The position numbers and the translations under genes are program-made. Positions 58,863-64,000 of a DNA stretch of 64,000 bases are shown one piece after another. The notes beneath the pieces were generated by a model that worked only from the letters and a program-made list of their open reading frames with translations, was not told the origin of the DNA and ran no database searches. How positions within the stretch are numbered: the stretch's first letter is position 1; each line of letters opens with the position of its first letter. The stretch is from Chitinilyticum litopenaei DSM 21440 (GTDB lineage Bacteria; Pseudomonadota; Gammaproteobacteria; Burkholderiales; Chitinibacteraceae): contig NZ_ATZJ01000012.1 in assembly GCF_000428145.1 (NCBI RefSeq), positions 1 through 64,000 of the forward strand. Reading direction: 5' to 3'.

Positions 58863-58955
58863 ATGCGTACCCTGATGAAACTCGTGAAGAATGCTGAATT
58901 TGCCCAGCAAATGCTGGTCAAAGCGTATGGCTGGCAACTTACTCGTGGCATGTAA
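58863..58955 (+). CDS. 30-residue peptide, unknown
   Basis: This ATG is preceded by AAGGAGAAGGAAA, a near-ideal ribosome site. The product starts MRTLMKLVKNAEFAQQMLV and ends KAYGWQLTRGM; it is basic and amphipathic, with one Trp and one Tyr, no signal peptide and no cysteine. It does not match PqqA, known leader peptides or toxins I can recall. It is the only gene between two terminators and is followed by three uniform hairpins. A dual-function RNA, a small regulatory peptide or a peptide precursor are all possible. Confidence 0.65.
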   Translation: MRTLMKLVKNAEFAQQMLVKAYGWQLTRGM

Positions 58956-59010
58956 GTTGCAGTAAAAATTGCCTCTGGCAAACCCTGATTGAACGCTTGA
59001 TCATGGTTCT

Positions 59011-59071
59011 GTGGCGCAAGCCACCTGCTTCAAGGTAGCGCAAGCTACTGGTTTTCCGCGGCGCAAGCCGC
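59011..59071 (+). ncRNA. Three tandem 5-bp hairpins with identical GCAA tetraloops
   Basis: GTGGC-GCAA-GCCAC (59011-59024), GTAGC-GCAA-GCTAC (59035-59048) and GCGGC-GCAA-GCCGC (59058-59071) occur at a regular 23-24 base spacing. The loop and closing C-G pair are identical in all three, while the stems differ by compensating pairs. That is direct covariation within one molecule and indicates selection for RNA structure. They lie 55 bases after the peptide stop codon and just before a terminator. GCAA is a GNRA tetraloop, which can dock into an RNA receptor or bind protein. Confidence 0.65.
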
Positions 59072-59098
59072 AAGTTGTCGACTCCTCATCCTCCTGTG

Positions 59099-59133
59099 CC
59101 CGGCTCAGACTCAAGTCCAGCCGGGTTTTTTTT
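59099..59133 (+). terminator. Terminator of the small-peptide transcript
   Basis: CCCGGCT (59099-59105) pairs with AGCCGGG (59119-59125) and is followed by eight T residues. It ends the transcript carrying the 30-residue ORF and the GCAA hairpins. Confidence 0.85.
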
Positions 59134-59161
59134 GTTCGCCGGATGGGGAGATGGCAAGAAA

Positions 59162-59186
59162 AAAGCCGGAGCAAGGCCCCGGCTTT
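59162..59186 (-). terminator. Terminator of mtaD-ubiG-mupP operon
   Basis: AAAGCCGG pairs with CCGGCTTT, followed on the minus strand by TTTTTTC. It lies 18 bases after the mupP stop codon. Confidence 0.8.
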
Positions 59187-59203
59187 CCCTCCGCCCGCCG
59201 TGT

Positions 59204-59857
59204 TCAATCGGGCAGGTGGGCCAGCAATTCCAGCGGGTGACGGATGGTGAGGTCGGCGCCCCAGGCTGCGGGTTCATCGTGCTCGGCGATGTAGCCATAG
59301 CTGGCCAGCACCGTGGTCATGCCCACGCGACGGCCGGCTTCGATGTCGCGCTCGGCGTCGCCGACATAAAGGCAGTGGGCCGGATCGACGCCCAGCTCGG
59401 CAGCCGCATGCAACATCGGCTTGGGGTCTGGCTTGGGTATGCCTACCGTGTCGCCGGATACGCAGGTTTGCGGGGCAATGGGCAGGGGGAGTATGCCAAT
59501 CAGCGGGTCGGTGTAGCGCATCGGCTTGTTGGTGACGATGCCCCATTTCAGGCCGCGACCGGCGATTGCCGTGATCAACTCGCCGACGCCGTCAAAGAGT
59601 CGTGTCGAGTCGCAGAGTCCCTGCTCGTAATGGGCGAGCAGGCGCTCGCGCAGTCCGGCAAACTCGGTGTGGGTCGGGCCAATGCCAAAGCCCAGCTCCA
59701 GCAGGCCGCGTGCGCCATGGCTGGCAACCGGGCGAATGGCTGCATAGGGCTGGCTGGGACGGCCTTCCTCGGCCAGCAGCCGGTTGAGCGCCGCGCCCAG
59801 GTCGGGTGCCGTATCGGCCAGCGTGCCGTCAAGATCGAACAGAACGGCCTTGATCAT
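59204..59857 (-). CDS. mupP: HAD phosphatase, probable MupP (MurNAc 6-phosphate phosphatase)
   Basis: This 217-residue Gph-like HAD phosphatase has motif I AVLFDLDGTLADTAPDLGAA, motif II GIVTNKPMRYTDPL, motif III lysine in GIPKPDPKPML and motif IV CLYVGDAERDIEAG. In pseudomonads the Gph-like gene directly after ubiG encodes MupP of cell-wall recycling, which dephosphorylates N-acetylmuramic acid 6-phosphate. The same gene order here makes that more likely than phosphoglycolate phosphatase, since a separate gph exists near rpe. Its ATG overlaps the ubiG stop by four bases. Confidence 0.8.
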   Translation of the reverse strand: MIKAVLFDLDGTLADTAPDLGAALNRLLAEEGRPSQPYAAIRPVASHGARGLLELGFGIGPTHTEFAGLRERLLAHYEQGLCDSTRLFDGVGELITAIAGRGLKWGIVTNKPMRYTDPLIGILPLPIAPQTCVSGDTVGIPKPDPKPMLHAAAELGVDPAHCLYVGDAERDIEAGRRVGMTTVLASYGYIAEHDEPAAWGADLTIRHPLELLAHLPD

Positions 59858-60564
59858 GCTGCTTTCCTGCAGGCCATCAGGTAATTGACGTCGGCGTCGC
59901 CACCCAGGCTGTAAATCTGCGTGAGCGGGTTGTAGTGCATGCCGCGTACCTCGACGGTATCGAGCCCGGCCAGGCGCGCCATGCGGCCCAGTTCGGACGG
60001 CTTGATGAACTTGCCATAATCGTGCGTGCCGCGCGGCAGCATGTTCAGCACGTATTCGGCACCGATCACCGCCAGCAGATAGGCCTTGGCATTGCGGTTC
60101 AGCGTCGAGAAGAAGACCCAGCCACCGGGCTTGACCAGCCGTGCGCACGCCGCGATCACGCTGGCCGGCGCGGGCACGTGCTCGAGCATTTCCAGGCAGG
60201 TGACGACGTCATAGCTTTCCGGCGCGCTTTCGGCGAGTTCCTCGACCGACACGCAGCGGTAGTCGATCTGCAGGCCCGATTCGAACAGGTGCAGCTTGGC
60301 GACCTTCAGCGATTTTTCCGCCAGGTCAATGCCGGTGACGCTGGCGCCGCGCTCGGCCAGCCCTTCGGACAAAATGCCGCCGCCGCAACCGACGTCCAGC
60401 ACGCTCTGGTCAGCCAGGCTGACAAACTCTTCGATAAAGCCGAGCCGCAGCGGATTGATCTCGTGCAGGGGCTTGAATTCGCTGGTCTTGTCCCACCATT
60501 TGTGGGCCAGTGCGGAAAATTTGGCGATTTCGCCGGAATCGACGTTGATCTGACGCTCGGTCAT
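59854..60564 (-). CDS. ubiG: Ubiquinone biosynthesis O-methyltransferase
   Basis: This 236-residue SAM-dependent methyltransferase carries out both O-methylations in ubiquinone synthesis. Motif I is VLDVGCGGGILSEGLAERGA. Other UbiG marks are FSALAHKWWDKTSEFKPLHE, NPLRLGFIEE and VSVEELAESAPESYDVVTCL. The C-terminal GMHYNPLTQIYSLGGD segment is diagnostic. It starts at ATG 60564 or the preceding ATG 60567. It overlaps the mtaD stop and the mupP start, so the three genes are tightly coupled. Confidence 0.96.
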   Translation of the reverse strand: MTERQINVDSGEIAKFSALAHKWWDKTSEFKPLHEINPLRLGFIEEFVSLADQSVLDVGCGGGILSEGLAERGASVTGIDLAEKSLKVAKLHLFESGLQIDYRCVSVEELAESAPESYDVVTCLEMLEHVPAPASVIAACARLVKPGGWVFFSTLNRNAKAYLLAVIGAEYVLNMLPRGTHDYGKFIKPSELGRMARLAGLDTVEVRGMHYNPLTQIYSLGGDADVNYLMACRKAA

Positions 60565-61883
60565 CATGCATTCCTGTGCTGTGCTATGCGGGCTTGCCAG
60601 CGCTGCGCGGCCGCCAAGGCGCGATCGGCGAAGGCATCGCAGAGCTGGTGGCCGGCCAGCACGCGGCGTCCGGCAATCCAGACGTCGCTGACCTGGCTGC
60701 GATCGCTCGCGTACACCAGCTGGGAGACCGGATCGTAACATGGCTGTGCGCTGCATGCAGCGAGGTTGACGGCGATCACGTCGGCCTGCAGGCCGGCCCT
60801 GAGGCTGCCGATCTGCTCGCCCAGCCCCAGTGCGGCGGCGCCATTGCAGGTGGCCATTTGCAGGGCATCCCAGGCGGGCAGGGCGGTCGGATTGGCATCG
60901 ACGGCCTTGGCCAGCAGCGCGGCCAGCCGCAGGTCGGCAAACAGATCCAGCTTGTTGTTGCTGGCGGCGCCGTCGGTGCCCAGTCCGACATTCACGCCGT
61001 GGCGCTGCAGTGCGGCCACGGGAGCGAAGCCGGAAGCGAGCTTGAGGTTGGAGGCCGGATTGTGCGCGACGTGAACGCCATGTCTGGCCAGCAGCGCCAT
61101 TTCCGCGTCGTTCACATGCACCATGTGCGCGGCGACCAGCTGGCTGCCGAGCAGGCCCAGCCCGGCCAGGCGTTCCAGCGGGCGCATGCCGTGTTCCTTG
61201 ACGCTGTTGGCGACTTCGTCGGCGGTTTCATGTATGTGGCAATGGATGCCCATGCCCAGTTCATCCGCCAGGGTGATCACGCGGCGGAAGGTGGCATCGC
61301 TGACCGTATAGGGGGCGTGCGGCGCCAGGGTGAAGCTGACCAGCTTCTCGCCCAGGTACTGCTCGCGGCAGGCCAGCGCCCGGCCGATGTAGGCGTCGGC
61401 ATCGGCGGCGTAGGGGGTGGGAAATTCCAGGATGGAGCAGCCGACGACCATGCGGTAGTTTGCGTCGAGCGCCGCGCGCGCCACGGCGTCGTGGTGGAAA
61501 TACATGTCGTTGGTGCACGTCACGCCACCGGCGATCAGCTCGGCAATCGCCAGCTGCGTGCCGTCGAAGACGAATTCGTCGCTGACATGCCGGCCTTCGG
61601 CCGGCCAGATGTGCTGCTGCAGCCAGTCCATCAGCGCCAGATCGTCGGCATAGCCGCGCAAGAGCGTCATGGCGGCGTGGCAGTGCAGATTGATCAGACC
61701 AGGCAGCAAGGCGTGCTGCGGGAGGGGAATTTCCTCGGCTTGCGGCCATTGCTGGCGTGCGGTCTCGACGGGGAGGACGGCGAGAATCCGCTCGCCTTCG
61801 ATCAGCAGCGCATGCTGCTCAAGAACAGTGCGGGTGTCCGGCTGAATCAGCCAGCGCGGCAGGAGGGAAGTCAGGCGGGGCAT
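60564..61883 (-). CDS. mtaD: TRZ/ATZ amidohydrolase, 5'-methylthioadenosine/SAH deaminase type
   Basis: This 439-residue metal-dependent amidohydrolase has metal ligands in LINLHCHAAMTLLRGYADDL, the HCHIHETADE block, VHVNDAEMALL and LGTDGAASNNKLDLF. It probably deaminates 5'-methylthioadenosine or S-adenosylhomocysteine. The latter is a product of the neighbouring UbiG, which gives a reason for the operon. Pseudomonads have the same mtaD-ubiG-mupP order. Confidence 0.88.
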   Translation of the reverse strand: MPRLTSLLPRWLIQPDTRTVLEQHALLIEGERILAVLPVETARQQWPQAEEIPLPQHALLPGLINLHCHAAMTLLRGYADDLALMDWLQQHIWPAEGRHVSDEFVFDGTQLAIAELIAGGVTCTNDMYFHHDAVARAALDANYRMVVGCSILEFPTPYAADADAYIGRALACREQYLGEKLVSFTLAPHAPYTVSDATFRRVITLADELGMGIHCHIHETADEVANSVKEHGMRPLERLAGLGLLGSQLVAAHMVHVNDAEMALLARHGVHVAHNPASNLKLASGFAPVAALQRHGVNVGLGTDGAASNNKLDLFADLRLAALLAKAVDANPTALPAWDALQMATCNGAAALGLGEQIGSLRAGLQADVIAVNLAACSAQPCYDPVSQLVYASDRSQVSDVWIAGRRVLAGHQLCDAFADRALAAAQRWQARIAQHRNA

Positions 61884-61952
61884 GGCAAATCCGTGGCGGG
61901 CTTCGCAAGGTGGGGTGATGGCGGTTGTGCGGTGGGCAGGCGCTGAAAATGC

Positions 61953-61981
61953 AAAAAGCCGACCTTGCGGTCGGCTTTTTT
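61953..61981. terminator. Bidirectional terminator after the small lipoprotein gene
   Basis: AAAAAGCCGACC-TTGC-GGTCGGCTTTTTT. It serves the minus-strand lipoprotein gene 17 bases away and blocks read-through into mtaD. Confidence 0.88.
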
Positions 61982-61997
61982 ACTGATCCGGCTCGAA

Positions 61998-62189
61998 TTA
62001 CTGAGCAGCGGAAGCAGCGGAAGCGTCGGAAGCAACAACTTCGGAAGCAACCGGAGCAGCAGCGGCTTCGGAAGCAACCGGAGCGGAAGCTTCAACAACA
62101 GCGGAAGCTTCTTCCGGAGCAGCGGTTTTGTCGCCACAAGCAACCAGGCCGAGGGCGATCAGAGCAGCAGCGATCAGAGACTTGTTCAT
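61998..62189 (-). CDS. Small Ala/Glu/Val-rich lipoprotein
   Basis: This 63-residue protein has a lipoprotein signal MNKSLIAAALIALGLVAC (lipidated Cys 18). The mature tail of about 45 residues is made almost only of Ala, Glu, Ser, Val and Pro, including imperfect repeats of EASAPVASEAA type. The DNA shows matching short tandem repeats, so its length may vary between strains. It probably acts as an outer-membrane lipoprotein of unknown role. Start 62189 is fixed by the signal peptide. Confidence 0.7.
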   Translation of the reverse strand: MNKSLIAAALIALGLVACGDKTAAPEEASAVVEASAPVASEAAAAPVASEVVASDASAASAAQ

Positions 62190-62386
62190 TTTATATCTAC
62201 CTTTGAGAGATGTGATTACACAGAGTGTTTGATGAGTCATCGACTGAGTCGGTGGCCCTTAAAACTTAACGGCATCACTGGACGACCGATGGGGCGAATA
62301 CTACACGCTTGCCCGGGTAATGAGACGGTAAGCTGTGTAACGTCGTGTACGTGGAAACCCTGCTGCGGTTACACCCCGGCGGACGG

Positions 62387-62911
62387 CTAGATTTCCAGTC
62401 TTTGCCAGGCCAGATCGGGACTGGCCTGTTGCCAGAGTTGCTCGAAAATGCCTTGCAAGTGGCTGATTGTGCGGGAGTTTGTTCCTGTCTCGCCTTTGGG
62501 CCAGTCAAAATGGTGGCGCTGCAGGTAGTGTTGCTGGTCCGCAACAATAAAGCCGCTTTCCCAGCTGGGGCGACCCTCGTCGTGCAGGCGGCGCATTTCG
62601 ATTGCGTGGCCAAATCTTTCATGTAGCCGTAAGAATCGCGGGCAGCGGCTACCCAGATAGTGCGCATCAAAACACAGCAGCCGGATACGGGGCTGACCGG
62701 GGCGCACCAGGAAATCGGCCAGCAGCGTTTCCGCGGCCAGGCTGCCGAGCGGGCTTTCCGCGAAGCTCCGCTCGCACAGCAAGAGTTGCCGTTCGGCCCG
62801 GCCCAGTGTGGCAAGGAAGGCAGACTGATACTGGGTATAGTCTGCAAACCTTTGCAGCAATTGGTCCTCGTCAGGAGACGGGGTGGAGGTATCCAAGCAG
62901 GTATTGCTCAT
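62387..62911 (-). CDS. DUF7931-type hypothetical protein
   Basis: This 174-residue cytoplasmic protein contains ERSFAESPLGSLAAETLLAD, IRLLCFDAHYLGSRCPRFLR and HAIEMRRLHDEG..ESGFIVADQQHYL. The order resembles the uncharacterised DUF7931 family, whose fold recalls phospholipase-D-like half domains without the HKD motif. Its start lies inside the end of the upstream cupin gene (41-base overlap), so the two are coupled. Confidence 0.65.
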   Translation of the reverse strand: MSNTCLDTSTPSPDEDQLLQRFADYTQYQSAFLATLGRAERQLLLCERSFAESPLGSLAAETLLADFLVRPGQPRIRLLCFDAHYLGSRCPRFLRLHERFGHAIEMRRLHDEGRPSWESGFIVADQQHYLQRHHFDWPKGETGTNSRTISHLQGIFEQLWQQASPDLAWQRLEI

Positions 62912-63989
62912 GCAAAAGCTCCAGCAGGCTGTCGGCGTAGGTGGCGGGCGGCAGGCGGCGGCGATGCGCCAGTTCCTGCATCAGCGGGCGGCACTCGGGC
63001 GTCACGTCCAGCTCTTCCCCGTTCAGGTAGAAAAAGTCGCGCTCGAACAGCAACTGGCTCTTGCTGTCGAGCTCGACGCCGCGCTGAGCGACGTGTGCGG
63101 CAAAGCCGGCGAAATCGAGTTCGCGCGCCGGAGCAGTGAAAAAGACGTGCGGCTTGGGTTCGCTGAAGTAGCGGCCGACAAAGCGGCGCACCGTGTCGTC
63201 ATCCCACTGCACCTTCTTCAGCATTTCGGTGATGCTGGCCACAAAGGCATCATCGATGCGGCCCGGTTCGCTGGTGGCACGCCGTTCCGGGTCGCTGTAC
63301 ATGCCTTCCAGGCACAGCTCGTCTTGCAGGAACTCCAGAAACTTGCCGGCGATTTCCTGCGTCTTGGGTGCGCGAAAGCCGATGGACCACGTCATGCCGG
63401 CGGTCAGCGCAATGCCGTGGTGCGCGTATTTGGGCGGCAGGTAGAGCATGTCGCCGTGTTCCAGCACCCATTCCTGTTCGGCATGAAAGTCGCGCAAGAC
63501 GCGAATCGGTGCATCCTCGATGAAATTGCCCGCGTCGTCGCTGGAAATCTGCCACTGTTTCTGGCCGCCGACCTGCAACAGGAAGACATCGTAGCTGTCG
63601 TAGTGCGGACCGACCGAGCCACCGGGCGGCGCCCAGGACACCATCAGGTCGTCCAGGCGCGTGTAGGGCAGAAAGCTGAACTGCTGCAAGAGGCTGTCCA
63701 GCCCCGGATCGAGGTGGTTCATATTGCTGACCAGCAAGGTCCAGTCGCTTTCCGGCAGGCGGTTGAAGCGCGCCTTGTTGAAGGGGCCGTGCTCCAGCTT
63801 CCAGCGGCCGTTGCGGCATTCGATCAGCCGGCTTTCGACATCGTCGCGCTGCGCCAGGCGCGAGAGGCCGGCCAGATCCACCATGCCGGGAAAGTTCGTG
63901 ACCGCCTGCCTGATCAGCAGCGGTTTCTTTTGCCAGTATTCAGCGAGGAACTCGTCAGGGGTGAGGCCCCCCAGCAGTTGCAAACCCAT
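62871..63989 (-). CDS. Cupin-fold ribosomal oxygenase (RoxA/YcfD type)
   Basis: This 372-residue 2-oxoglutarate/Fe(II) oxygenase of the JmjC-like cupin family hydroxylates an arginine of ribosomal protein L16 in relatives. The iron triad is seen as HxD in GSVGPHYDSYDVFLLQVGG and His in YLPPKYAHHGIALTAGMTWS. The N-terminus FLAEYWQKKPLLIRQA and the C-terminal winged-helix region fit the family. It is complete, starting 11 bases inside the right edge of the window. Confidence 0.92.
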   Translation of the reverse strand: MGLQLLGGLTPDEFLAEYWQKKPLLIRQAVTNFPGMVDLAGLSRLAQRDDVESRLIECRNGRWKLEHGPFNKARFNRLPESDWTLLVSNMNHLDPGLDSLLQQFSFLPYTRLDDLMVSWAPPGGSVGPHYDSYDVFLLQVGGQKQWQISSDDAGNFIEDAPIRVLRDFHAEQEWVLEHGDMLYLPPKYAHHGIALTAGMTWSIGFRAPKTQEIAGKFLEFLQDELCLEGMYSDPERRATSEPGRIDDAFVASITEMLKKVQWDDDTVRRFVGRYFSEPKPHVFFTAPARELDFAGFAAHVAQRGVELDSKSQLLFERDFFYLNGEELDVTPECRPLMQELAHRRRLPPATYADSLLELLHEQYLLGYLHPVS

Positions 63990-64000
63990 GATGTGCTCTA

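Noticed and set aside
59420..59500. Further copy of the GGGTAT hairpin repeat within mupP
   Set aside because: TTGGGTATGCC and GTATGCC occur, but the inner TGTAGCC/GGGCTGCAG stems are absent and the codons encode the conserved HAD motif region.
61998..62189. CRISPR-like short repeats
   Set aside because: The CGGAAGC-type repeats are codons of the low-complexity lipoprotein tail; spacing is irregular and there are no unique spacers.

Overview
The window is a GC-rich bacterial chromosome segment, almost certainly from a betaproteobacterium. A chitin-oriented member of the Neisseriales is my best guess, because of a two-CBM chitin deacetylase, HpnDE, HemP/TonB haem uptake, the mtaD-ubiG-mupP operon and the rpe/gph/trpE neighbourhood. 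There are no rRNA or tRNA genes, no CRISPR array and no prophage. The left edge cuts into an IS110-family transposase gene.

Layout. 1-444: 5' end of an IS110 element and a hairpin repeat. 445-4280: Fur-controlled haem uptake (hemP, TonB receptor, hemS). 4571-7114: Nudix hydrolase, DUF1294 membrane protein, Mrr nuclease. 7399-12261: a scattered trp cluster (trpL?, trpE, trpG, trpD; no trpC) broken up by a GxxExxY nuclease-like gene, an LprI-like gene, a VOC gene and many 'CTCTGTGG' repeats. 12332-16854: a triple-PAS soluble chemoreceptor, gph and rpe. 17041-25723: apaG, ATM1-type ABC exporter, serine transporter plus serine dehydratase, HDOD, GNAT, YjdM and Hsp20. 26043-31497: yejK, comF, bioB and an unusual chemoreceptor fused to a sugar-binding protein. 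31761-36395: aroC, an HEAGH membrane protein, a lipoprotein, hpnD and hpnE. 36511-41361: an SDR protein, a Bcr/CflA pump, an NmrA-like protein, a DsbA-like protein and a LysR regulator. 41711-46967: recX, a repeat-rich stretch, an AT-rich island (membrane protein, GIY-YIG), recA and a histidine kinase without its phospho-acceptor histidine. 47168-53089: dadA, a NagD-like phosphatase, two small proteins and thiM-thiE-thiD. 53150-58255: a frameshifted YkgJ, chitin deacetylase, CHAD, a HAD phosphatase and YchJ. 58256-59203: a self-contained small transcription unit with a 30-residue ORF, three palindromic upstream sites and three tandem GCAA-tetraloop hairpins before a terminator. 59204-63989: mtaD-ubiG-mupP, a small Ala/Glu-rich lipoprotein, a DUF7931 protein and a cupin ribosomal oxygenase.

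The most striking property beyond the genes is repeat content. At least five unrelated dispersed families occur: (1) a roughly 50-bp nested hairpin bounded by GGGTAT/ATACCC, twelve copies, several of which supply a gene's start codon; (2) paired 'CCACAGAGGCACAGAG' arms, one pair enclosing the GxxExxY gene; (3) three REPINs; (4) three 'TTTCTTTG-GCGAAG-CAAAGAAA' hairpins with an associated GC-rich block; (5) a two-copy element near lysR and thiM. The strongest candidates for something undescribed are the 58.6-59.1 kb unit, the start-codon-donating repeat, the GxxExxY/repeat association and the receptor-binding-protein fusion.
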